Source: Armatimonadetes bacterium UBA1398
GTDB taxonomy: Bacteria; Armatimonadota; Zipacnadia; UBA1398
Reading direction: 5' to 3'
Length of the DNA stretch: 64,000 bases
Assembly (NCBI GenBank): GCA_002305165.1
Contig: DBQI01000030.1
Location: 1 to 64,000, forward strand
In this document: positions 35,176-43,398 of the stretch, piece by piece
Position numbering within the stretch: the first letter of the stretch is position 1
How the letters are laid out: every line of letters starts with the position of its first letter
The notes under the pieces: model-generated
The model's input: the letters and a program-made list of their open reading frames with translations, nothing else
What the model was told of the DNA's origin: nothing
Database searches by the model: none
Made by a program: the position numbers and the translations under genes

Positions 35176-36497
35176 CGCGTATCGCCCCCGACCTCGCAGT
35201 AGAGCGTCTGGAGCTGCCTCACGGCCTCGTCGAGGGTGTAGCGGGACAGGACGGCCTGCCGTCGCTTGGAGAACTCGTCGGGGGTCATGTCGTACGCCTC
35301 GAACTCGCCCTCACTGATATCCACACCGGTGAGAGAGGGGCGCGATTGAACCACCCGCTCAGCGCCTTCGGGGGTGGAGATGAGCATCCAGCCTCGATCG
35401 CCCTCGCCTTGGCCGCAAGCGGATAGGGCACCGAGGAAGACGCGGGCGAGGGCGTCAGCGTCCCCGAGGGGGACCCAGGTGATCCCAGGTCCGTCACCGA
35501 GGATCTCGCGATGGGCCGGGCAGTCAGCGGCGATGATTGGGACACGCGAGGTCGCCGCCTCGGCCACCTCCCAGGGGAACTCGGTCGGTTGCCCGGGGAA
35601 GGTGATGAGGTTCATGGCGGTGAGGGCCCGGGGCAGGGCCCGGCTGTACTCCACGAACCGGAAGCGGCCCAGGATGCCCAGGCTGTGGGCCCGGCGCTGC
35701 AGTGCCTGGGAATAGGCGCCTGTGCCGACGACAACGTAGTCGCAGACGGGTATGGCCTTGAGGGCGATGGCGGCGGCGTCCACAAAGGTGTCGCCCCCGC
35801 ATTCGGGTCCCGTGAGGTCACCGGCCATCCCGAAGTGCAGGGTCGTGGGGTCGAGACCGAGTTCCACCACCACGCGCTGCGGCACATGATCGCCGTCGAG
35901 GTCACGACGGTCCAAGCCCCAGGGTATGACGGTGACGGGCGACTCGAACGACCGCTGCGCTCCGGCGCTGAAGGCTTGCAGCGGCACCACGGCGCGGCGG
36001 ACGCGGCGGCGGACGCGAGCCGAAACACCCACGCCATTCGCCAGGCGCCTGTAGGTGGAGGCGACGAGGGGCACTCGGAGACCGGCCGCGACCGCGGCTG
36101 CCAACTCCGCGGAGTGGACCCCATGGGCATGAACCAGACGGGCCCCGGCGGCCTGCCCGGTACGGCGGCACGCCCCGATCACTCCGCGGCGGGCCGCCCA
36201 TGTCTCGGACCGCTCGGGCAGCCGCTTGACGATGAGACCAGCCCGAGCCGCCTGACGCTCGAGCAGAGGCTCGGCGGTGGTCGCTACAGCACCGGCGCGC
36301 GTGACGTCTCCTTGGGCGAGGGCGGGGAGCAGGCGAGCGAGGTACTGCCGGGTTCGGGCGCCGGGGTCTTGGATCACGTGGAGGACGGGGGTGGGGGCCA
36401 CGCGCTCGGCGGCCTCCGCCTCCAGGCGCGCCAACCTACCCGCGACCCGATCCCGGGCCTCGCTCTCATATGGTCCGTCGCTACCGCGTCCCGGCAC
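35172..36497 (-). CDS. Glycosyltransferase family 4-like protein
   Basis: A 441-residue cytosolic glycosyltransferase of the GT-B fold. The N-terminal Rossmann half includes VLHVIQDPGARTRQYLARLL and RLVHAHGVHSAEL; the C-terminal half has VTVIPWGLDRRDLDG, the conserved linker DYVVVGTGAYSQALQ and the donor-binding segment FPWEVAEAATSRVPIIAADC. A nucleotide-sugar donor is expected; the acceptor is unknown. GTG at 36497 follows AGAGGAG. It opens the operon with the membrane protein and methyltransferase and is divergent from a DNA methyltransferase gene about 70 bases away. Confidence 0.8.
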   Translation of the reverse strand: MPGRGSDGPYESEARDRVAGRLARLEAEAAERVAPTPVLHVIQDPGARTRQYLARLLPALAQGDVTRAGAVATTAEPLLERQAARAGLIVKRLPERSETWAARRGVIGACRRTGQAAGARLVHAHGVHSAELAAAVAAGLRVPLVASTYRRLANGVGVSARVRRRVRRAVVPLQAFSAGAQRSFESPVTVIPWGLDRRDLDGDHVPQRVVVELGLDPTTLHFGMAGDLTGPECGGDTFVDAAAIALKAIPVCDYVVVGTGAYSQALQRRAHSLGILGRFRFVEYSRALPRALTAMNLITFPGQPTEFPWEVAEAATSRVPIIAADCPAHREILGDGPGITWVPLGDADALARVFLGALSACGQGEGDRGWMLISTPEGAERVVQSRPSLTGVDISEGEFEAYDMTPDEFSKRRQAVLSRYTLDEAVRQLQTLYCEVGGDTR

Positions 36498-36566
36498 TAG
36501 TGAACCGCTCCTCTTTGGCTAAGGTTCTTCCTAGAGGCCGGAACTCCGGCCCGAAGGGCGATGCGA

Positions 36567-37691
36567 ATGGCCGCTTCACCAGAGACAACCGTGTCCGTGC
36601 ACCCAAGGAACCGGTTGAACGACCTGCCAAACGGCGAATGGCTGCGCCGCACCAAGAGCTTCTGGCTGTCCGAGACGGGCAGCCCAGACGCAAAGCGATC
36701 CGGGGAGGCGCTGGCCGCCTTCACCAGCTGGCTCCGCGCGGAGGTCGGCGATGAAGAGACGGACCGCCTCATGGGGCAGATCCTCGATAGTTTCGTCTAC
36801 AGTATCACCCCGCCGCGGGATGCCCTCAAGAGCCTGCACCCCGCCACCTTCTCGGAGTGCGACATCGAGCGCCTAGTCACTCTCTTCAGCAAGGAGGGAG
36901 AGACCGTGCTGGATCCCTTCGCGGGGGTGGGCTCGTCCCTCATCGCGGCCCTCCGTGGGGGGCGGCGGGCCATCGGCATCGAACTGTCGCCCGAATGGGC
37001 AGACATCGCCCGCCAGCGTGTCGCCGCCGAGGCGGTGGCCCTGGACTGCGCCACTGCGCTCCCCGAGATACGGGTGGGTGACAGCGCGTCGCGTATCGAT
37101 GAACTCTCCGATGAGTCTGTTGACTTTGTGGTTACATCGCCGCCCTATTGGTCCATTCTCAGTAAGAGCCCTGGGATGAAGACTAGGGCGGAGCGCCTCT
37201 CGCGCGGGCTCGCCACCGATTACGGGGACGAGACAGGTGACCTCGGCGCCATTGATGACTATCACGAGTTCATTGATCGCGTGGCTGGGATCTTCGGCAA
37301 GTGCCTCCGGGTATGCCGCGCCGGCGGGTACATGGCGGTGATCGTCTCCGACTTCCGCCACGGCGCGCGATTCTACCTCTACCACGCGGACCTGGCGGCA
37401 GCCGTCGAACGAACCGGCTGGACGCTCTCGGGTCTGACGGTACTGGCTCAGGATAACAAGACGCTCTATCCTTACGGGATCCCGTATGCCTTCGTGAGCA
37501 ACGTTCACCACCAGTACATCCTCGTGTTCCGCAAGCCCAATCCCGCCAAGCCCTCGCGGAGGCCGCGTGCAGCCGAGAAGGGTGACTCGACGGCGGGAAG
37601 GGCAGCGTCTCTCACAGCGTCGCTCCCCAGACGCCGCAGCACCAGGCGCAAGGCGGATGCCGAGGCGCCGGTGGCCCGGGGGGTGGACTGA
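36567..37691 (+). CDS. DNA methyltransferase (SPPYW, N4-cytosine type)
   Basis: About 374 residues. Motif X-like and motif I come first (DPFAGVGSSLIAALRGGR, IGIELSPEWADIARQR), then the catalytic motif IV, VVTSPPYWSILS. TSPPYW favours N4-cytosine methylation, though N6-adenine is possible. The order X-I-IV differs from the common beta class. The C-terminal 50 residues are Arg/Lys/Ala-rich and probably disordered. No restriction enzyme gene is nearby. ATG at 36567 is 9 bases after AAGG; ATG at 36561 is closer. A small hairpin (GGCCGG 36536-36541, CCGGCC 36546-36551) sits just before the ribosome site. folP begins three bases after the stop. Confidence 0.82.
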   Translation: MAASPETTVSVHPRNRLNDLPNGEWLRRTKSFWLSETGSPDAKRSGEALAAFTSWLRAEVGDEETDRLMGQILDSFVYSITPPRDALKSLHPATFSECDIERLVTLFSKEGETVLDPFAGVGSSLIAALRGGRRAIGIELSPEWADIARQRVAAEAVALDCATALPEIRVGDSASRIDELSDESVDFVVTSPPYWSILSKSPGMKTRAERLSRGLATDYGDETGDLGAIDDYHEFIDRVAGIFGKCLRVCRAGGYMAVIVSDFRHGARFYLYHADLAAAVERTGWTLSGLTVLAQDNKTLYPYGIPYAFVSNVHHQYILVFRKPNPAKPSRRPRAAEKGDSTAGRAASLTASLPRRRSTRRKADAEAPVARGVD

Positions 37692-37694
37692 GCA

Positions 37695-38561
37695 ATGGCG
37701 CCCTCGACCCCCTTCGCGCCCGTGGAGATCGGCCATCGCCAGTTCCGTTGGGGCTCGCGCACCTACGTGATGGGCATCATCAACGTAACGCCCGATTCCT
37801 TCACGGGTGACGGCCTCGTCGGCAGTATCGAGGCGGCGCGGGACCGTGCGGAACGGATGGTCCGGGCCGGCGTGGATATCCTCGATGTCGGCGGCGAGTC
37901 CACACGCCCGGGATCAGAGCCCGTCGATCCTCAGGAGGAGCGACGTCGGACCGAGCCCGTCGTCAGTGCCCTGGCGCCGTTGGGCGTGCCGATCTCCATT
38001 GATACCCGTAGAGCCGTCGTTGCCGAGGCGGCTATCGCGGCCGGAGCCAGCCTCATCAACGACGTGAGCGGGCTGAACGATGACCCGGACATGGCGCCTC
38101 TAGCGGCCGAGACTGGCGCCGCCGTGTGCCTGATGCATATGCGCGGCACTCCAGCGAGCATGCAGGATGCCCCCGAGTACGGCGACGTGGTCGAGGAAGT
38201 GGCGAGCATGCTTGTGGAGCGCCGCCTGTGGGCTCTGGAGGCGGGCATCGCGCCCGAGCAGATTATCGTGGACCCGGGCATCGGTTTCGGCAAGACGGTG
38301 GAGCACAACCTGGACCTGCTGAACCAACTCGATTGGATCCGCGAGCGTTGCCAGGCCCCCCTTCTCGTGGGGACGTCGCGCAAACGCTTCATAGGGGCTG
38401 TCCTGGACCGACCGACCGAGGAGCGGCTCATGGGCACCGCGGCCTCCGTGGCGGCGGCCATCGCCCGGGGAGCGGACATCGTGAGGGTGCACGACGTGCC
38501 GGAGATGGTGGACGTGGCGCGTCTGGCCGATGCGGTGCTCCGGAGGCCCGCCCGGGGGTGA
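37695..38561 (+). CDS. folP: Dihydropteroate synthase
   Basis: The enzyme joins p-aminobenzoate to 6-hydroxymethyl-dihydropterin pyrophosphate in folate synthesis and is the sulfonamide target. A 288-residue TIM barrel with all signatures: GIINVTPDSFTGDG, ILDVGGESTRPGSEPV, SLINDVSG, DPGIGFGKTVEHN and VGTSRKRFIG. ATG at 37695 lies directly after the methyltransferase gene. folK follows with a five-base gap, so folP and folK are a tight pair. Confidence 0.96.
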   Translation: MAPSTPFAPVEIGHRQFRWGSRTYVMGIINVTPDSFTGDGLVGSIEAARDRAERMVRAGVDILDVGGESTRPGSEPVDPQEERRRTEPVVSALAPLGVPISIDTRRAVVAEAAIAAGASLINDVSGLNDDPDMAPLAAETGAAVCLMHMRGTPASMQDAPEYGDVVEEVASMLVERRLWALEAGIAPEQIIVDPGIGFGKTVEHNLDLLNQLDWIRERCQAPLLVGTSRKRFIGAVLDRPTEERLMGTAASVAAAIARGADIVRVHDVPEMVDVARLADAVLRRPARG

Positions 38562-38565
38562 GCGC

Positions 38566-39063
38566 TTGGCGGTCGAGGCCTACATCGGCCTGGGCTCCAA
38601 CCTGGGTGACCGCCTCGCCAATCTTCGGGCAGCCGTGCGGAGACTCCGAGGCACGGCCGGCCTCGAGGTCACACGCTGCTCGGGGGTGTACGAGACCCTT
38701 CCCTGGGGTGTCGAGGACCAGCCGACCTTCCTGAACGCGGTGGTCGAGGTCTCGACATGCCTCGGCCCCCACACTCTCCTTCACGTCTGCCTCGAGATCG
38801 AATGTGGCCTTGGGCGCCAGCGCGATGTGCGTTGGGGACCGCGGCTGATCGACCTCGATGTGCTGCTGTACGGCGAGGAGCGCATCGAGAGCGCCGAACT
38901 GACCATCCCCCACCCCTACCTGGAGCAGCGGGCATTCGTCCTGGCGCCACTTGCAGAACTCGCTGCCGATAGGACCCTTCCCTCTGGGCGGTCGGCGGCT
39001 CAGGCCCTCGCCGACTTGGACCAAGGCGGGGTTCGGCTCTTGGGCGAGGACGCTTCACTCTAG
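38566..39063 (+). CDS. folK: Hydroxymethyl-dihydropterin pyrophosphokinase
   Basis: The enzyme transfers pyrophosphate from ATP to 6-hydroxymethyl-7,8-dihydropterin, the step before dihydropteroate synthase. The chain is 165 residues. The start is most likely TTG at 38566, giving the family N-terminus (VEAYIGLGSNLGDRLANL); the frame is open to 38530, which would overlap folP. The HPPK signature RWGPRLIDLDVLLYG and the closing HPYLEQRAFVLAPLAEL are present. Confidence 0.94.
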   Translation: MAVEAYIGLGSNLGDRLANLRAAVRRLRGTAGLEVTRCSGVYETLPWGVEDQPTFLNAVVEVSTCLGPHTLLHVCLEIECGLGRQRDVRWGPRLIDLDVLLYGEERIESAELTIPHPYLEQRAFVLAPLAELAADRTLPSGRSAAQALADLDQGGVRLLGEDASL

Positions 39064-39119
39064 CGAGGCAGCCTTTTGGCGATCAGCCTCCGCGGTACCC
39101 AGGGCGCCGGATGATCGGG

Positions 39120-41504
39120 TTACTCGCCCAGGACTCGCCACTCGCAGATACCGGCCGACCACTCATCCTGGAGCTTCACCACTAGCCGCAAGCCACGGGT
39201 CGTGACGGGCTCGAAGGTGGCGCGGTTGAAGTCGTTGAGGCGCGTCTCGTACCTCGGCGATCCCGTCACTTCACGCCATTCCTCGCCCTCGAGGTACTCG
39301 ATGCGCCAGGACTCGGGCGCCTTGCACTGCCCGACCCCGGTGTCGTCGAACCAGTAGACTTCCACGCCACTCACCGCGACGGGCTGATCCCACTCATAGG
39401 CGATCCACTCAGTGGTTCCCTTGTGGTCCCACCAGTCGAAGTTCCGCCCGCCTCTCTCGCTGCTCGCCTTGGGCATGCGGCGGTCGTTGACGGCCGAGAG
39501 GCTCGCATGGACGTACGAGGCGCTCACCCTGGCGGAGTCTGCGGGAGTCGGGGCCAGATCGGGCTCGATCAGACCAGCGCTCTCGGGCAGCCACACGGCC
39601 ATGGGACCCGGCTCCCGGTTGTCCCACACGTGGTACGGCACAGCGGTGATCGCGACGGCCTCCGGTTGAATGCCGAAGCGGTAGAGCTCATCGCGGTCAA
39701 GGGCGTCCACGCTGACCAGCGCCTCGCCCTGTAGGGTCACGACCCCGCCCAGCAGGTCCGGCCGTTCGACGGCCTGCAAAGCGGCCGTCCGAGGCAGATA
39801 GACCTTCCGAATGTTAGCGCCGTTGTCGACGGCCTCGAGGCAGTAGAGCACCGGACCGCGCTGGAGGGCGACACGCCCGCGGTTGGCGGCGACGGCTGGG
39901 TGGGCGAGGACCCTCCTGACCTGCATGGGCAGGGTCAGCTCGACCTGGTCGCCCTCGGACCATGCCCGCGCGATCGTGAGGTAGCCGTCAGAGCCGGGTG
40001 CGGCCTCGACCGCCTCGTCATTCACGGTGCAAGTGGCCTGCTCGCACCACCATGGCACGCGGAGCTTCAGCGCGAACTCAGCGCCCGCCTCGTCGGGGGT
40101 CACGGCGATGCGAACGGTTCCGTCCCACGGGTAATCGGTGCGCTGGATGACGCGAACGCCCGTGCCAGCCACCTCAGTGGTCGCCGTGGAGGAGCCATAC
40201 AGGTGGATCCACAGAGCGTCTTCCGAGGCGCCGTAGAAGAACCCGCCGATCTGGGCGATGAGCCGTAGGACGTTCGGCGGGCAGCAGGCGCACCCGAACC
40301 ACGGCTGCCGATGGTGATTCCCCTGGCTCTCGAGGGGGTTCACGTAGAAGAAGCGATCGCCGGATAGGCTCCAGCCGGACAGGAAGCCATTGTAGAGCAC
40401 CCGCTCTATGACGTCGGCGTACCCCGCATCGCCGAAGAGGTTCAGCATGCGGGAGCCCCACAGGACCATGCCGATGGAGGCGCAGGTCTCGGCATAGGCT
40501 GTGTCGTTCGGCAGATCGTAGGGGGTCGTGAAGCCCTCATTGTGGGCCGAGGGGCCTACGCCGCCGGTCACGTACATCTTGCGCTCGACGGTGTCATGCC
40601 AGACGGAGCGAATGGCTTTCGCCAGATCCTCGTCACCGGTGCGTGCGACGATGTCGGCGACTCCGGCGTAGAGGTACATGCCGCGGACCGCGTGGCCGTG
40701 GATCGTCTCATGCTGCCGGACGGGGAGCTGGTCCTGGTAGTAGTCTTGGCCGCTGCGGCCCTTGGCGTCGATGAAGTACTGGGCGAGATCGAGGTAACGC
40801 TGCTCGCCGGTGGCCTCGGCCAGCTTGACCAGGGCTAGCTCGATCTCCTCGTGCCCTGGGACGCCGTACTCCTTGCCCTCCCCCTCGCCGAACCGCGAGT
40901 CGATCAGGTCGGCGAAGCGGATGGCGACATCGAGCAGCTTCCGCTCTCCCGTAGCCCTGTGGTGCGCCACGGCCGCCTCGATGAGGTGACCGGCGCAGTA
41001 GAGCTCGTGCATGGTTGGGAGGTTCGTCCACCGGTTGTCAGGCTCGACGAGGGTGTAGTAGGTGTTGATGTAGCCATCCTCGCCTTGAGCGGCGGCGATG
41101 AGGTCAACGATGCGGTCCATCTCGGCCTTGATGGAGGGTTCTCGCGTCGTCTGGTACGCGTAGGCCGCGCCCTCGAGGATCTTGTAGACGTCCGAGTCAT
41201 TGAAGTAGATGCCCTCGAACTCGCCCTCCTCGAGCCCGCCAGCGATGGCGAAGTTGCGGAGGCGCCCCGTCTCCTCGCACATGCGGATCTGATGAGGCAG
41301 GCTCACCTGAGCGTTACGCTCCATCTTGGGAGCCCAGAACTCGTCCTCGAGGGTGACCTGGTCAAAGGGCACCGGCGACACCTTGGCGTGTGGCGTATCC
41401 CCGGTCGCGGCCGCGGCGGCCAGAAGCAGAACGGCTGTCGACAGCAGAAGCACTCCCCCATTAGCTGCGAGGTTGTCGAGCAGCGAACTGAATAGCGTTG
41501 CCAT
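39120..41504 (-). CDS. Secreted GH127 beta-L-arabinofuranosidase
   Basis: A 794-residue exported enzyme (signal or membrane segment at about 17-34). The DUF1680/GH127 alpha/alpha barrel covers about residues 45-640, with MHELYCAGHLIEAAVAHH and GHAVRGMYLYAG. The zinc and catalytic residues expected for the family are visible: Glu and Cys in ETCASIG near 340 and the adjacent cysteines in FGCACCPPN near 404, one of which is the nucleophile. The C-terminal 150 residues look like a galactose-binding sandwich (VSGVEVYWFDDTG). ATG at 41504 follows AAGGAG. It should release L-arabinose, fitting the ribulokinase in this window. Confidence 0.92.
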   Translation of the reverse strand: MATLFSSLLDNLAANGGVLLLSTAVLLLAAAAATGDTPHAKVSPVPFDQVTLEDEFWAPKMERNAQVSLPHQIRMCEETGRLRNFAIAGGLEEGEFEGIYFNDSDVYKILEGAAYAYQTTREPSIKAEMDRIVDLIAAAQGEDGYINTYYTLVEPDNRWTNLPTMHELYCAGHLIEAAVAHHRATGERKLLDVAIRFADLIDSRFGEGEGKEYGVPGHEEIELALVKLAEATGEQRYLDLAQYFIDAKGRSGQDYYQDQLPVRQHETIHGHAVRGMYLYAGVADIVARTGDEDLAKAIRSVWHDTVERKMYVTGGVGPSAHNEGFTTPYDLPNDTAYAETCASIGMVLWGSRMLNLFGDAGYADVIERVLYNGFLSGWSLSGDRFFYVNPLESQGNHHRQPWFGCACCPPNVLRLIAQIGGFFYGASEDALWIHLYGSSTATTEVAGTGVRVIQRTDYPWDGTVRIAVTPDEAGAEFALKLRVPWWCEQATCTVNDEAVEAAPGSDGYLTIARAWSEGDQVELTLPMQVRRVLAHPAVAANRGRVALQRGPVLYCLEAVDNGANIRKVYLPRTAALQAVERPDLLGGVVTLQGEALVSVDALDRDELYRFGIQPEAVAITAVPYHVWDNREPGPMAVWLPESAGLIEPDLAPTPADSARVSASYVHASLSAVNDRRMPKASSERGGRNFDWWDHKGTTEWIAYEWDQPVAVSGVEVYWFDDTGVGQCKAPESWRIEYLEGEEWREVTGSPRYETRLNDFNRATFEPVTTRGLRLVVKLQDEWSAGICEWRVLGE

Positions 41505-41776
41505 ACGGATCTACTCCTTCACCTAGATGACGTCGTCAGTAGCGTCACCCGGCATGGGCGCTTCAGTGGTCGATGGCGCGATTCCTTCCGGTAGCACGCG
41601 AGTGGACCCCTGCATCCGCGAGGGTAGAAGGACCCTCTCCGGCCCCCATGTGACCAGCCGCGGGCGCCGAGTCGCCGCTGCATGAGAGGACTGTACCACA
41701 GCCTCTTGCGCAGGTGCAGGGAGGGCGGGGGCGGAAAGGGCTTCGACGACCACTGAGTGAGGGGTGGTGTCTACGG

Positions 41777-43318
41777 ATGGGCGAAGTCAAGGAGGGCAGG
41801 CGCCCATTGCGCCTTCGCGCCCTTCTCCTGATTGCATGCTGCGCCGCGTGCGTCGTGGGCGGACTGGTCGTGTGGGTAGTCTGGGCGCCCCGTGCGGCTC
41901 CGCCGAGGGACGACCAGACCCGTCAGCACGCTATCTCCGAAGTGGCGGTGGTGGAGCCAACGACACCGGTGCCCGTTGAGTCGGAACCCACCGACGAGCG
42001 GGAGTCGATTACCTGTTTCCGTGGGAACCCCGAGCGGAACCTGTCAGGCGTCGGCGCCGTGCCGCGGCACCCGAAGCTCCTCTGGCGCTTCGAGACCAAG
42101 ACGAAGCTCGAGGGGCCGTACGAGCAGCGCGGTGATCCGTCGCTCGGCCCAGGATTCCCGTGGCGCGGCACGGGCTGGACGGGTCAGCCGTGCATCGTCG
42201 ATGGGCGAGTGTACGTGGGCTCGACCGATTCTCACGTCTACTGCCTTGACCTGGAGAGCGGCCGTGAGATCTGGCACTACGGCCTGCGACACAGCATCAA
42301 GGGGAGCATTTCGGTACTGGATGGGGCCATCTTCCATGGGGGGCGTGATAACCGGGTGCGGCGCTACACCCTCGGTGGCGAGATGGTCTGGGAGACCCGC
42401 ATAGGTCAGGACACCGACTCGAACCCCGTGATCGTGGATGGGAAGCTGTTCATCGGCGGCGAGGACAACGCGGTGTACGCCTTCGACCCCAATGACGGCT
42501 CCGTCCTCTGGCGCTTCGGCCCAACGGCGGGGAGTTGCGAGAGCAGCCCCTGCTACGCGGAGGGTCTGATAATGATCGGCTCCAGCGGAGGGGCTCTCTA
42601 CGCGCTGGACGCGGACACGGGAGAGCGACGGTGGGAGTACTGGACGGGCGGTGATGGAGACCCGACGCCCGTCTACCACGAGGGCCGGGTCTATCACGCC
42701 GCCGAGATGGGTGGCAGCCTCGAGCGCGGCAAGGTGCACTGCCTCACGGTGGCAACCGGTGAGCCTCTGTGGGTGCGCGACCTTCCCCGAGGGGTATGGG
42801 CCACCGTCGCCCTCAACCCCGCGCTCGGCTGCTGCTACGTGGGCTGCAACGATGGTGTTCTCTACTGTCTGGCCATGGGTTCGGGGGACATCCTCTGGCA
42901 GAGACGCCTCACTGGGGCACGGATCTGGTCCTCCCCTGTGGTCGCCGACGGGACGATACTCGTCGGCGTACGCGACGGCACGCTCTGGTGTCTCGACGAG
43001 CGCATCGGACTTCCCCTATGGGTGTTCGACGAGGGGTTTGACATCGACTCCACCCCCGCCGTGGCCGATGGGCGGATCGTGATCGGGAGCCAGAACGGCT
43101 GGATCTACTGCATCGGCGAGGACGAAGAGAGAGGGCCCCTCAACCCGCACTGGTTCCGGCGAGGCCCTGGCTTCGACGAGCGCACAGACACCGATCCCGC
43201 GGGCGTAGCGACGATACGGAGCTCGGCTCCCGAGCCTCGCGCCCACCCAGACACCCACGCGAGCACCGGCGAGGGGTACCTCCAGCCCGTTTATGGCCCT
43301 GGATATGGGCACGACTAA
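41777..43318 (+). CDS. PQQ-like beta-propeller protein, membrane-tethered
   Basis: About 513 residues. A basic N-terminus and one hydrophobic segment (LLLIACCAACVVGGLVVWVV) tether the protein. About seven propeller blades follow, with the usual motif of a strand plus GxxYALD: VDGRVYVGSTDSHVYCLD, AVYAFDPNDGSVLWRFG, GGALYALDADTGERRWEY, GVLYCLAMGSGDILWQR. This fold can bind PQQ, but here it more likely serves as a protein or ligand scaffold; no alcohol-dehydrogenase active site is evident. The frame is open from 41714, but ATG at 41777 gives the natural membrane anchor. It is divergent from the GH127 gene. Confidence 0.85.
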   Translation: MGEVKEGRRPLRLRALLLIACCAACVVGGLVVWVVWAPRAAPPRDDQTRQHAISEVAVVEPTTPVPVESEPTDERESITCFRGNPERNLSGVGAVPRHPKLLWRFETKTKLEGPYEQRGDPSLGPGFPWRGTGWTGQPCIVDGRVYVGSTDSHVYCLDLESGREIWHYGLRHSIKGSISVLDGAIFHGGRDNRVRRYTLGGEMVWETRIGQDTDSNPVIVDGKLFIGGEDNAVYAFDPNDGSVLWRFGPTAGSCESSPCYAEGLIMIGSSGGALYALDADTGERRWEYWTGGDGDPTPVYHEGRVYHAAEMGGSLERGKVHCLTVATGEPLWVRDLPRGVWATVALNPALGCCYVGCNDGVLYCLAMGSGDILWQRRLTGARIWSSPVVADGTILVGVRDGTLWCLDERIGLPLWVFDEGFDIDSTPAVADGRIVIGSQNGWIYCIGEDEERGPLNPHWFRRGPGFDERTDTDPAGVATIRSSAPEPRAHPDTHASTGEGYLQPVYGPGYGHD

Positions 43319-43398
43319 GCCACGGTGTGGCTCCGCAGGGCGGGGCAGCGACCGGAGAGAACCCACAGCGTGCCAACATCCGCACCGGAGGTGCCGCT

